A stretch of 64,000 nucleotides of DNA from Roseiarcus sp963832305 (GTDB taxonomy: Bacteria > Pseudomonadota > Alphaproteobacteria > Rhizobiales > Beijerinckiaceae): assembly GCA_963832305.1 (NCBI GenBank), contig CAWHTU010000012.1, forward strand, positions 1 to 64,000, in the 5' to 3' direction. A program made the position numbers and the translations under genes. This document shows, piece by piece, positions 8,297-29,468 of the stretch (the first letter of the stretch is position 1; each line of letters begins with the position of its first letter). The notes under the pieces were generated by a model. The model worked only from the letters and a program-made list of their open reading frames with translations. It ran no database searches and was not told the DNA's origin.

Positions 8297-8584
8297 TCAT
8301 CCCGGCCCCAATGCTGGATCTCGGGAGGCGTGACGGACACCTTGAATCACGATCTCGCCGGCCACGACCCGGTAAAAGACAAAATAAGGGTACGGAAAAA
8401 CTGCGATTCGTCGAAGGCCGCGCTTCCCGATTCGGCGTCCAGACCCTGGATGCGCGGCAATGAGTTCAATCACAGCGTGGACGCGACCCTTGACGTTTCG
8501 TCCGCCTAATGGGGAATGATCGTCGATGTAGGCGAAGACGTCCTGAAGCTCGGCGAACGCGCGAGGCGTATAGCGGACCCTCAC
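8297..8584 (-). CDS. ParE/RelE-family toxin
   Basis: 95 residues. RYTPRAFAELQDVFAYIDDHSP at the N-terminus and RRIAVFPYPYFVFYRV followed by VIQGVRHASRDP at the C-terminus are the usual ParE/RelE toxin pattern. The family poisons gyrase or cleaves mRNA on ribosomes. The start overlaps the upstream antitoxin by four bases (ATGA), so the pair is one unit. Confidence 0.8.
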   Translation of the reverse strand: MRVRYTPRAFAELQDVFAYIDDHSPLGGRNVKGRVHAVIELIAAHPGSGRRIGKRGLRRIAVFPYPYFVFYRVVAGEIVIQGVRHASRDPALGPG

Positions 8585-8811
8585 AGACCGTGCTTCGCCC
8601 AGAACGCTCGGATCGTCTCATCGCTCACAAACACGCCGCGATCCGCCTCCGCGAGCGACTCGTCGAACGACCTCTCGTCCTCGGCGCTCATGCCGATTGG
8701 CGGCAGGTCGTTCTCTTGAGCAAGCTGCAGGACAATCCGCGCGAGAGCGTCCTGCGTCTCTGGCGACAGACCCCGGACTGCGTCAACGGCGCGTTCGAAG
8801 AGCTTGGTCAT
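8581..8811 (-). CDS. Antitoxin partner of ParE-like toxin
   Basis: 76 residues immediately 5' of the toxin. It is acidic, with an N-terminal helix (LFERAVDAVRGLSPETQDAL) and a C-terminal toxin-wrapping segment (DESLAEADRGVFVSDETIRAFW), resembling the small antitoxins paired with RelE/ParE toxins. Its start lies within the last 29 bases of the upstream TPP-enzyme frame on the same strand, so the module may be co-transcribed with that enzyme. Confidence 0.7.
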   Translation of the reverse strand: MTKLFERAVDAVRGLSPETQDALARIVLQLAQENDLPPIGMSAEDERSFDESLAEADRGVFVSDETIRAFWAKHGL

Positions 8812-10601
8812 GCTGGAAGCATAGCCGACATCGCTCCGAGGCGGAATGCCGTCTTAGGGGTTTCGCGCTTTGCCGCTCCTTCTCCAGCGCCTGCGCGCGA
8901 ATGGCGGAGAGCGTCGTCGCCGGCGTGATCGCTTCGGGATCGACCTTGACGTGCAGGATCGACGGCAGGCCGGAGGCCAAAGCGCGCTCGTATGCGGGCA
9001 GGAACGCGGCCGTCTCCTCGACCGTTTCGCCGTGGCCGCCGAACGCGCGCGCGTAGGCCGCGAAATCCGGATTGCGCAGCGCCGTGCCGATGATCCGCCC
9101 GGGATACATGCGCTCCTGATGCATCCGGATCGTCCCATACATGCCGTTGTCGATCACCACGACGACAACGGCCAGGCCATATTGAACCGCGGTCGCGAAT
9201 TCCTGCCCGTTCATGAGAAAGTCGCCGTCGCCGGCGAAGCAGACGACCGTGCGCTTCGGGAACACCCGCTTCGCGCCGATCGCCGCCGGCAAGCCGAAGC
9301 CCATCGAGCCCGACGTCGGCCCCAATTGCTGCTCGAACCCGCGAAAGCGCAGGAAGCGGCCGGCCCAAATCGCGAAATTGCCGGCGCCGTTGGTGAAGAT
9401 GCGCGTCGGGCGAGCGTCGCCGGAGCGCGAACATGATCTCGGCCAATTGCACCCGGCCAGGATTGGGCGGCGCCTGCTCGCTCCAGGCCAAATATTCCGC
9501 CCGCGCCGCCCGCGTTTCCGCCGACCAACGGATCGTCGCGGGCGGCTCGACGCCTTCGAGCGCGGCGCAGAATTCGGGCGAAGTCGCGACGATGCCGAGC
9601 GCGGGATGATAGTTGCGGCCGATCTCGTTTGCGTCGGCATGGACGTGGACCACCCGCTGGCGCGGCGCGGGAATGTTGAACAGCGTATAGCCCTGCGCCG
9701 CCGCCTCCGACATCCGGCCGCCGACGAGCAGCACCAGATCAGCTCCGTCGACGCGCGCCTTCAGCTTCGGATTGATCGAGAGGCCGACCTCGCCGGCGAA
9801 ATTGTCGTGCTCGCCGTCGAAGGCGCCGGAGCGGCGAAACGACCCGGCGACGGGCAGGTCGAAGCGCTCGGCGAACCGGACGAAGGCGGCGCTCGCCCGC
9901 TTGGTCCAACCGCCCCCGCCGAGGATGGCGATCGGCCGCTCCGCCGCCCACAGCATCTTCTGCAATTCGGCCATCTGGGTCAGGCCGGGCCAGATCGGAG
10001 CCGGCTCGACGCGCGGCGCGTCGAGCGCTTCGGCCGTTTCCGTCAGCATGTCTTCGGGCAGCGCGATCACCACCGGGCCGGGCCGGCCCTGCATCGCGAC
10101 GTGGAACGCGCGCTGGACGATTTCGGGAATTTGCGCGGCGGACTCGATCTGCGTCGCCAGCTTCGCGGTCGAGGCGAAGAAGGCGCGATAGTCCATTTCC
10201 TGGAACGCGCCTCGCCCCATCATCGCCCGATCGACCTGGCCGATGAACAGGATCAGCGGCGCGGAATCATGCTCCGCGATGTGAACCCCATGCGCCGCGT
10301 TGGTCGCGCCGGGGCCGCGCGTCACGAAGCAGACGCCCGGCCGCCCGGTGAGGCGCCCCTCGGTCAACGCCATCATCGCCGCGCCCGCTTCCTGCCGGCA
10401 CACGGTCACGTCGATCGGGGAATTGTTCATGGCGTCGAGGGCGGCGAGGTAGGATTCGCCGGGAACGCAGTAAACGCGCTCGACCCCCTGGATGACGAGC
10501 TGATCGATGAGAATCTGTCCGCCCGTCCGCAAAGCTTCGCCCAACAGCCTGTCCTCGCGCCCCACCGTTTGCGGCCATGTTTGGCAGGTCGGTCGCGGCA
10601 T
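8783..10601 (-). CDS. Acetolactate-synthase-like TPP enzyme (frameshifted)
   Basis: A thiamine-diphosphate enzyme of about 600 residues. The N-terminal Pyr domain has GGQILIDQLVIQGVERVYCVPGE (catalytic Glu) and VTRGPGATNA; the central domain has AERPIAILGGGGW. The C-terminal TPP-binding part (GSMGFGLPAAIGAK, then GDGDFLMNGQEF and the distal Asn in VIDNGMYG) lies in a different frame. The shift is near 9400-9410: one base in excess before IFTNGAGNFAIW breaks the frame. The start is uncertain: ATG 10601 is the first in frame and GTG 10565 is possible. It probably decarboxylates a 2-oxoacid; the substrate is unknown. It is divergent from hrcA. Confidence 0.8.
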
Positions 10602-10810
10602 TTCAATCGCTGGGCCTGCCCCATAAGGTCGCCTTGCGCCTGAGCCGAGTTCCAGCCATTCTTGGCGCGATGTCCGCCCCTGCAGAACGGCCCGCCGAGT
10701 CGAGCGCGCTGACGACGCTCAACGTGCGTGCGCGCGAGATCTTCCGCAGCATCGTCGACTCGTATCTCTCCAACGGCGAGCCTGTCGGCTCGCGGCATCT
10801 GTCGCGCCTG

Positions 10811-19363
<8,553 letters not shown>

Positions 19364-19376
19364 GGCGGGGCGGTCC

Positions 19377-21160
19377 CTATTCGGGGACGCCGGCCTTGCG
19401 CATGCCGTCGAGAAAGGGCCCGAGCCGGGCGAGGTAGGTCGGATCGTCGCTGGTCGCGGTCCAGGCGGCGCGGGCGCGGGAGATGGAGAAGATCGGGTTG
19501 AGCGCGAGGCCAGCCTTGACGGCGAACGCGCCTCATCAAGCCGGCCAAGCGGTGCGAGCGCGGCCGCCAACATGAAATATGCCGGCGCGAAATTTCGGTT
19601 GGCGTCGATTGACCGCCGACACCACGCAACCGCCTGCTCGTGGCTGCCAAGCTGGAGCTTGGCAAAAGCCGCGCGAATCATCCAGGCGTAGGCCAGCATG
19701 TCCCGTGGACTGAGGCGCAAGGCCTCGACGACGTGCGCTTCGGTTTCTTCGGCGCGACCGATGAAAATCTTACCAAATCCAATGGCGGCATGAGCGTCGG
19801 CGAGATTTCGATCCAGCGCCAACGCATGTTCACATTCGGCGATGCCCTCGGCGGCGCGCCTGGTCCAGATCTCGACAACGCCCAGCAGCATATGGGCGAG
19901 CGCATGGTCCGGAACCGACGGACAACGCTTTGGTCACCTTCGCTTCGGCCGACGCAAAGGCCGCCACTCGATCGGCGACAAAGAGAAGCGCGCCTTCGAT
20001 TGCGTTTGTGGCCGCCGAGCCAGCGAGCGCGTCGATATTGCCGGGGTCGGCGGCGAGCGCCCGATCGAAAAAGCCGCGCGCCTGCGCCGTGTTGTCGGGG
20101 GTCATACCCTTGTTGAGCCTCGCCAGACCTTGAAAATAGAGGTCCATCGAGTTCGGGGTCGGCGTCTGTTCGGCGCGTCGCGCCTCGGCGGCGAAAAGCT
20201 CGGCGTTGAGCGCGCTCGCCAGGCGCGTGACGATTTCGTCCTGCATGTCGAAGAGATCGGCGAGCGGCTTGTCGAACCGCTCGGCCCAGAGATGCTAACC
20301 CGTTTCGGCGTCGATGAGCTGCACATTGACGCGCATGCGGTTTCCGCCGCGCTGAACGCTGCCCTCGAGGACATAGCGAACGTTCAACTCGCGCCCGATC
20401 TGTTTCAGATCGACGGCCTTGCCCTTGTAAGTGAAGGCAGTGTTGCGCCCGATAACGAGCGAGCCTCGAATGCGCGAAAGATCGGTCGTCAGGCTCTCCG
20501 TGACCCCGTCGACGAAATGCTCCTGCTCCGCGTCGCCGCCGATGTTGGCGAACGGCAGGACGACCATCGAGAGGCGCGGGGGGTCGGATTATTTCCGGCG
20601 CCGGGGCCGGCGCGGGCTTCGCACCGGCCGGCGCGCCGGACTTGCACCGAATAGACGCGGATCGGCTCGGCGATGTTCTTGAGTTGGGTCGGGCCGAGAT
20701 CGCGTGACCGCCCGATCGAGCCGCGCACCTTCACCTGCCAATAGGCTTGTTCGGAGAGGCAAATCGCGCCCGGCTGGCAAATCCCTTCGAGGCGCGCGGC
20801 GATATTGACGCCATCGCCCATCAGATCGCCGTCGGCCTCCTCGACCACGTCGCCGAGATGGACGCCGATGCGGAGCTCGATGCGGCGATCTTCCGGCACT
20901 CCGGCGCTGCGTTCGGCCATGCCGGTCTGCACCTCGATCGCGCAACGCACGGCGTCGACCACGCTGCGAAATTCGACGAGGAACCCATCGCCGGTGCGTT
21001 TGACGATGCGCCCGCGATGCGCGGCTATTGCGGGATCGATCAGATCGCTGCGCAGCCCCCTGAGCCGCGACAGCGTGCGCTCCTCGTCGGCGCCGGCGAG
21101 CCGGCTGTAGCCGACGACGTCGGCGACCAGGATCGCTGCAATTTTCCGGTTTTCGGACAT
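19377..21160 (-). pseudogene. Decayed adenylate/guanylate cyclase with TolB-like and TPR regions
   Basis: The frame begins at 21160 (MSENRKIAAILVADVVGYSR), a class III cyclase domain with the metal Asp motifs and DGFLVEFRSVVDAV. The middle (MVVLPFANIGGDAEQEHFVDG) is the TolB/FlgO-like region and the rest is TPR repeats ending GPFLDGMRKAGVPE at 19377. Lesions: a frameshift in a six-G run at 20578-20583, an in-frame amber TAG at about 20296-20298 between DAETG and HLWAERFDKP, a frameshift near 19915 and another near 19530. Four independent lesions make a true pseudogene likely. It converges on ppdK copy B. Confidence 0.8.
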
Positions 21161-21486
21161 GGCGTCGCCCAGCAAGTTGGCGACGCTAGCATAGCTGGTC
21201 CGTCATCGCTCTTTCGCAGAGCGGCTCGGGGTAACCAGCCCCACGCCCCTGCATCAGCGGCGCAATCTACGGGAGTATGCGGGCCGGGCGAGGCGGCTGC
21301 CGGGGATTGGCCGGGAGCCAGGGGGCGGGTTTTCGACGCGATGGGCGCAAATCTTCGAAAAGGCTCGACTCGCGAAGCAGAATCCTTCGATTTTCCTTCC
21401 CTTCCCTTTGATTTTTCGTCCTCCGTTTTGGAAGACGCTTCCGTCCGCTTTGTTGCAATTTCCCCGCGCCATTGCGGCGGCTCGCT
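21161..21486. other. Intergenic region with A/purine-rich sequence 3' of uraH
   Basis: No credible gene. The part nearest uraH (about 21383-21465), read on the uraH strand, is purine-rich with irregular repeats such as TTGCAACAAAG, GGAGGACGAAAAATCAAAGG and GGAAGGAAAATCGAAGG. It resembles the arrays after maeB and phaZ. Confidence 0.4.
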
Positions 21487-21843
21487 TCAGCTTCCGCGAT
21501 AGGTGGAATAGCTCCACGGCGATAGCAGCAGCGGCACGTGATAATGCGCCCTGGGGTCGGCGATGGCGAAGCGCAGCGGGATCAGGTCGAGGAACGGCGG
21601 GTCGGCGGTCTTCACGCCCTGGCGGCGAAAATAGTCCCCGGCATGGAATAGGAGCTCGAACCGGCCGACGCGCGCATGGCTCGCGCTGATCAGCGGCGCG
21701 TCGGTGCGTCCGTCGGCGTTGGTCAGGACCTCGGCGATGAGAGTGCGCGCGCCCGCGGCCTCGAACTCGTAGAGCTCGACCCTCATGGCTTCGGCCGGCC
21801 CGCCGCGAATGACGTCGAGGACATGGGTGGTGAGGCCGGCCAA
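21487..21843 (-). CDS. uraH: 5-hydroxyisourate hydrolase
   Basis: 118 residues, the normal length. This transthyretin-like enzyme hydrolyses 5-hydroxyisourate to OHCU in urate degradation. Signatures are the N-terminal TTHVLDVIRGGPA, the central FHAGDYF and RFAIADPRAHYHVPLLLSPW, and the C-terminal tetrapeptide YRGS, all catalytic-tunnel elements of the family. No uricase or OHCU decarboxylase gene is adjacent. A purine-rich repeat region follows. Confidence 0.93.
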   Translation of the reverse strand: MAGLTTHVLDVIRGGPAEAMRVELYEFEAAGARTLIAEVLTNADGRTDAPLISASHARVGRFELLFHAGDYFRRQGVKTADPPFLDLIPLRFAIADPRAHYHVPLLLSPWSYSTYRGS

Positions 21844-22039
21844 ATGATCCTCCGACGCGGGTCGAGCGGCGCCAGTCTATCGCGGCCGGGCGGCCGTCGC
21901 CATCACGCCGGCCCGCATGCGAGTCTCGCATGGCAGCGGCGCCCCCGGGCGTAATTGCCAATTCCGCGGGCGCATGAGAAGAGAGCCACAACACTCACGT
22001 TTTGCGACTTTCGTAGGATTGACAGGGAGGCGCCCGCCG

Positions 22040-24705
<2,666 letters not shown>

Positions 24706-24751
24706 GAGTTCGCCGTCCCCATTCAACCTTTGTCGCTTGAGGAGAGCGCCG

Positions 24752-26392
24752 GTGGCGAAAATCGACGTGAACGTTCCCGATATCGGCGACTTCAAGGACG
24801 TCCCGGTCATCGAGGTTCTGGTGAAGCCGGGCGACGTCGTAAAAGCCGAGCAGCCGCTGGTCACGCTCGAGTCCGACAAGGCGACGATGGACGTGCCGTC
24901 GCCGATCGCGGGCGCGATCGCCGAGGTCGTCGCAAAGGTGGGCGACAAGGTGTCGATGGGGACGCTCATCGCGCGCATCGACGCTGGGGCTGGCGAAGGG
25001 GCTGCGAAGGCAGCCCCCGCCAAGGCCGCGCCGGCGACCGCTCCAAAGGGGGCCCCGGCTCCCGCCAAGGCCGCCGCCGCGCCAGCGTCGCCCAAGACCG
25101 CGACGATGGACATCACAGTTCCTGACATCGGCGACTTCAAGGACGTGCCGGTCATCGAGGTTCTGGTGAAGACGGGCGACACGGTCGAGGCCGAACAGCC
25201 GCTGGTGACGCTCGAGTCCGACAAGGCGACGATGGACGTGCCGTCGCCGGCGGCCGGCAAGATCACCCAGCTCATCGCCAAGGTCGGCGACAAAGTGTCG
25301 ATGGGCGCCCTCATCGCGAAGCTCGACGCCGGCGGGCCGGCCGCGCCGATCTCGCCGGAACAGGAAGACGAGGCGGAGGCCAAAGAGGAGGAAGACGCAG
25401 CAAACGCGCCCCTCACGTCGCCCGTCGCGCCTCGCGATCTGCCGCCCGCCTTCGCGCCGGCTTCCGGCCCCGCCAAGGCCGACTTCTCCGGGGTCTTTGC
25501 CGGCCCCGCGGTTCGACGGCTGGCGCGGGAGCTCGATCTTGACCTCAACGCGCTCAAAGGCACCGGAGAGAGGGGCCGCATCACCCGCGAGGACGTGAAG
25601 GCTGCGCTAGCGCGCGGCGGCGCAGCCGCCGCGTCTGCGGGCGGCGCCGCCCTCCCTGCAATTCCAGCCGTCGATTTCGCCAAATTCGGCCCGGTCGAAA
25701 CTGTTCCCCTGTCGCGCATCAAGCGCATCTCGGGCCCGCGCCTGCACGCATCCTGGGTCAATGTTCCGCATGTCACCCATTGCGACGAGGCCGACATCAC
25801 CGAGCTTGATGCTTTCCGAAAGACGCTCGACGAGGAGGCGAAGAAAGACAAGACAAAGCCTTACCGCGTATCCCTGCTGCCACTGCTCATGCGCGCCACG
25901 GTTGCGGCGCTGAAGGCGTTCCCGACCTTCAACGCCGCGCTAAGTCCCGCCGGCGACTCTCTGATATTACGTCGTTATTGGCACATCGGCGTCGCCGTCG
26001 ACACCCCCGATGGACTGGTGGTCGCAGTGATCAAGGACGTTAACCGAAAGGGCGTGGTCGAGCTTGCCCGCGAGCTCGGCGCCCTTTCCGAGAAGGCGCG
26101 CGCGGGCAAGCTCGCGCCCGCCGAGATGCAGGGCGCGACCTTCACCATCTCTTCGCTTGGCGGAATCGGCGGGACGGCGTTCTCGCCGATCGTGAATGCG
26201 CCGGAGGTGGCAATTCTTGGCGTCGTACGTTCAAAGATGGCCCCGGTCTGGGACGGGAAGGCCTTCCAGCCGCGCCTGATGCTGCCGCTCTGCCTCTCCT
26301 ACGACCATCGCGTCATCGACGGAGCCGCGGGCGCGCGCTTCATGCGCCATCTGGCGGGCCTGCTCGAGGACATGCGGCGCGTTCTGTTGTGA
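24752..26392 (+). CDS. aceF: Pyruvate dehydrogenase E2, dihydrolipoamide acetyltransferase
   Basis: 546 residues from a GTG at 24752 behind GAGGAG. Two lipoyl domains (about residues 1-75 and 120-195), each with ESDKATMDVPSP containing the lipoylated Lys, are separated by Ala/Pro linkers. A peripheral-subunit-binding domain follows (AGPAVRRLARELDLDLNALK, then GERGRITREDV). The catalytic domain ends with LSYDHRVIDGAAGARFM, carrying the active-site His and Asp. It transfers acetyl groups from lipoyl to CoA and forms the complex core. It lies 46 bases after aceE and 30 before lpdA. Confidence 0.95.
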   Translation: MAKIDVNVPDIGDFKDVPVIEVLVKPGDVVKAEQPLVTLESDKATMDVPSPIAGAIAEVVAKVGDKVSMGTLIARIDAGAGEGAAKAAPAKAAPATAPKGAPAPAKAAAAPASPKTATMDITVPDIGDFKDVPVIEVLVKTGDTVEAEQPLVTLESDKATMDVPSPAAGKITQLIAKVGDKVSMGALIAKLDAGGPAAPISPEQEDEAEAKEEEDAANAPLTSPVAPRDLPPAFAPASGPAKADFSGVFAGPAVRRLARELDLDLNALKGTGERGRITREDVKAALARGGAAAASAGGAALPAIPAVDFAKFGPVETVPLSRIKRISGPRLHASWVNVPHVTHCDEADITELDAFRKTLDEEAKKDKTKPYRVSLLPLLMRATVAALKAFPTFNAALSPAGDSLILRRYWHIGVAVDTPDGLVVAVIKDVNRKGVVELARELGALSEKARAGKLAPAEMQGATFTISSLGGIGGTAFSPIVNAPEVAILGVVRSKMAPVWDGKAFQPRLMLPLCLSYDHRVIDGAAGARFMRHLAGLLEDMRRVLL

Positions 26393-26422
26393 TTGCGGCT
26401 GGATAGCGGGAGAGACGCGGCC

Positions 26423-28184
26423 ATGGCCAAGGAAATCAGGCTTCCCGATATCGGCGACTTCAAGGACGTGCCGGTCATCGAGGTCCAGATCGCGCCCGGA
26501 AAAAGCGTCCGCAAGGAAGAGACGATCCTGACCCTCGAAAGCGACAAGGCGACGATGGACGTACCGGCGCCCGAGGATGGGGTGATCGGCGAAGTCCGTG
26601 TCAAGGTCGGCGACAAAATCAGCGAAGGGGCGGTGCTGGCGACTTACGCCGAGGGTGGAGAGGCGAAGCCGGCCACAGCCGCGCCATATGGCGGCGCCGA
26701 GATCCAGGAGCCCACCCCCAAGGTCGCGCCCGCGACCGCTCCGAAGCCCGCAGCCGATCCCGGCGGAAAGGCGGATTTCGAGGCCGACATTCTCGTCCTC
26801 GGCGCAGGCCCGGGCGGCTACACCGCGGCGTTCCGCGCCGCCGATCTCGGGCGAAGCGTCGTGCTGGTCGACGCCCGGCAGACGCTCGGCGGCGTCTGCC
26901 TCAACGTCGGCTGCATCCCGTCGAAGGCGCTGCTGCACGTCGCCAAGATCGTCGACGAGGCGGCCGCGATGGGCGCGCATGGGGTCAAGTTCGCCCAACC
27001 CTCGCTCGATCCCACGGCCATTCGCGGCTGGAAGGATGGGGTGATCAAACGGCTGACCGGCGGCCTGGCAGGTCTTGCCAAGCAGCGCAAAGTGAAGGTC
27101 GTGACCGGCCGGGGGAAGTTCACCTCGCCAAACACGCTTCAGGTTGAAACCGCCGAGGGCGCGCAGGTCGTGCGCTTCAGGAACGCGATCATCGCCGCCG
27201 GCTCCGAGCCTGTCGCGCCCGGGTTCATCCCGGCCGACCCGCGGATCTGGGATTCGACCGCCGCGCTCGAGATGAGCTTCATTCCGAAGCGGATGCTGGT
27301 CCTCGGCGGCGGCATCATCGGCCTCGAGATGGCGACGGTCTATCATTCGCTCGGCGCGGGCGTCACCGTGATCGAGATGATGGATCAGCTGATGCCCGGC
27401 GCCGACCCCGACATCGTCGCTCCGCTCGCCAAGCGAATCGGCAAGCTCTACGACAAGATCCTGCTCAAGACGAAGGTGACCAAGGTCGAGGCCAAGGGCG
27501 ACGGGCTGCACGTCTCCCATGAGGGTCCCGCCGGGCCGACGACCGAAGTTTTCGACGCTATTGCTGGTCTCGGTCGGCCGGCGGCCGAACGGCAAGGCGA
27601 TCGGCGCCGAGGCGGCGGGGGTCGCTGTCGACGAGCGGGGCTTCATCCCCGTCGATCGGCAGATGCGCACCAACGTTCAGCACATCTTCGCAATCGGCGA
27701 CATCGTCGGCCAGCCGATGCTCGCGCACAAAGGCACACATGAAGGCAAGGTCGCCGCGGAGGTCGCGAGCGGGCACAAATCTTCGTTTGACGCCAAGGTG
27801 ATACCGTCGGTCGCTTACACCGATCCTGAAGTCGCCTGGGCGGGTCCGACCGAGACGGAGCTCAAGGCCAAGGGGGTCAAATACGGCAAGGCCGTCTTCC
27901 CATGGGCGGCGAGCGGCCGGTCGCTGTCGCTCGGCCGCGACGAGGGCGTGACCAAGACTTTGTGGGATGAGGAGACCCAGCGGCTGATCGGCTGCGGCAT
28001 CGTCGGCCCCAACGCCGGCGACCTCATCTCGGAGGCGGCGCTGGCGATCGAGATGGGCGCCGAAGCCGAAGACATCGGCCTCACCATTCACCCACATCCG
28101 ACCCTGTCCGAAACCTTCGCCATGTCGGCGGAAGCCTTCGCGGGAACGCTGACCGACCTCTATATGCCGAAGAAGAAGGCTTGA
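26423..28184 (+). CDS. lpdA: Dihydrolipoamide dehydrogenase with N-terminal lipoyl domain (frameshifted)
   Basis: The ATG is at 26423. Residues 1-80 are a lipoyl domain (LESDKATMDVPAPEDG), joined by an Ala/Pro linker to the flavoprotein. FAD motif: VLGAGPGGYTAAFRAADLG. Redox disulfide: GGVCLNVGCIPSKALL. NAD motif: VLGGGIIGLEMATVYHSLG. The catalytic His-Pro region HPHPTLSETF is near the end. After PTTEVFDA the frame breaks at about 27558-27561: one extra base separates it from LLVSVGRRPNGK, and the rest runs in the next frame to 28184. Because E3 is normally indispensable, a sequence error is a strong possibility. Confidence 0.85.
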
Positions 28185-28209
28185 ACCGCGTTCGTCCGGA
28201 CGGGCGCTC

Positions 28210-29082
28210 GTGAAGGTCTTCTTCTTCGGCGCCGGCTACTGCGCCCGCCGCCTCATTGCCCGCGAACCGTGGATCGAGGCGAGCGGAACGGCGCGGACCG
28301 CCGAGGGTCTCGACGCGTTGCGGGGGGTGGGCGTCGAGGCTTATGCTTTCGACGGCGCCCGCGCCGGCCCGGGACTGGACCGGGCGGTTGAGAAAGCGGA
28401 AGCTATCGTCGTCTCCATTCCGCCGCGCGATGGCGCCGGCGCGGCGCTCGACCAATTTGCGGCCGCGATCGCCTCCGCGCCGGACCTGCGGCGGATCATC
28501 TACTATTCGACCATCGGCGTTTATGGCGATCACGGCGGCGCCTGGGTCGACGAGACAAGCGCCACGCGCACTCGAACGGCCCGGGGGCTCGCCCGGCTCG
28601 ATGACGAGGCGCGCTGGACGGCGGCGGCCCGGGCGCGCGGGATCGAGGCGGACATCCTGCGCCTCGCCGGGATCTACGGGCCCGGCCGCAATGCGCTCAT
28701 CAATCTGCGCGAGGGCCAGGCGCGGCGGATCGTCAAGCCCAATCAGGTCTTCAACCGGGCCCATGTCGACGACATCGCCGAGCTCACGCGCCTCGCGCTG
28801 ACGCGGGGGCTCGACGGACAAATCTGGAACGTCGCCGACGACGAACCCGCCCCGCCGCAGGATGTGGTCGCCTACGCAGCGGCGCTCCTCGGCCTCCCGC
28901 CGCCGCCCGAGGAGCCGTTCGACGAAGCGCGGCTCTCCCCGCTGACCGCCGAGTTCTACGCCGACAACAAACGGGTCTCGATCGCCAAGGCCAAGGCGCT
29001 CCTCGGGTTTGCTCCTGCTTATCCCACCTACCGCGAGGGTCTGCGAGCTCTCGCCGAGGCCGGCGAGGGTCAAGGAGCGTGA
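28210..29082 (+). CDS. NAD-dependent epimerase/SDR family protein (YeeZ-like)
   Basis: 290 residues from a GTG at 28210. The N-terminal Rossmann motif is degenerate (FFFGAGYCARRL). YYSTIGVYGDHGG holds the Ser and Tyr region typical of extended SDRs, and LRLAGIYGPGRNALINL and VFNRAHVDDIAEL match the YeeZ/epimerase group. The substrate is unknown. It starts 25 bases after lpdA on the same strand and may be co-transcribed, though no functional link is obvious. Confidence 0.8.
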   Translation: MKVFFFGAGYCARRLIAREPWIEASGTARTAEGLDALRGVGVEAYAFDGARAGPGLDRAVEKAEAIVVSIPPRDGAGAALDQFAAAIASAPDLRRIIYYSTIGVYGDHGGAWVDETSATRTRTARGLARLDDEARWTAAARARGIEADILRLAGIYGPGRNALINLREGQARRIVKPNQVFNRAHVDDIAELTRLALTRGLDGQIWNVADDEPAPPQDVVAYAAALLGLPPPPEEPFDEARLSPLTAEFYADNKRVSIAKAKALLGFAPAYPTYREGLRALAEAGEGQGA

Positions 29083-29153
29083 AGCTCGGCCAGACTCGTC
29101 CTTGACCTTCTGTGTCGCCTGCGGTCGTTATGGCGAGGCTCAAGGAGGGCGCC

Positions 29154-29468
29154 ATGGAGGCTTTGTCGGCGATTGAGAGGATCGTCCGCGACCTGCTTTT
29201 CTTCGTCGTCGCCATGAGCGCGATCCTGGCCGCGCTTCTGGTCATCATCTCGCGGATGCCGGACGACAATCCCCTGAAGCGGATCATGGTGGCGCTGAGC
29301 TACCGGGTCGGCGCGACCGCGGCGGCCGGCATGCTGGTGATCCCTGCGACCCCGATCCCCGGCCTCGACACGGTCATCGACATCGGCGCGCCGATCGCCC
29401 TCATCTGGTATTGGTGGACCTTCTTCCGCGACGCGCGCCGCGCCGGCTCGAGGAGACCCCCGGCATGA
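29154..29468 (+). CDS. Small membrane protein, function unknown
   Basis: 104 residues from the ATG at 29154 behind AAGGAGG; an in-frame upstream start has no ribosome site. Two or three hydrophobic segments are visible: LLFFVVAMSAILAALLVII, VGATAAAGMLVIPATPIPG and VIDIGAPIALIWYWWTFF. The C-terminus is Arg-rich, predicted cytoplasmic. Its stop overlaps the start of the lactonase gene as ATGA, so the two are probably coupled. No family recognised. Confidence 0.7.
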   Translation: MEALSAIERIVRDLLFFVVAMSAILAALLVIISRMPDDNPLKRIMVALSYRVGATAAAGMLVIPATPIPGLDTVIDIGAPIALIWYWWTFFRDARRAGSRRPPA

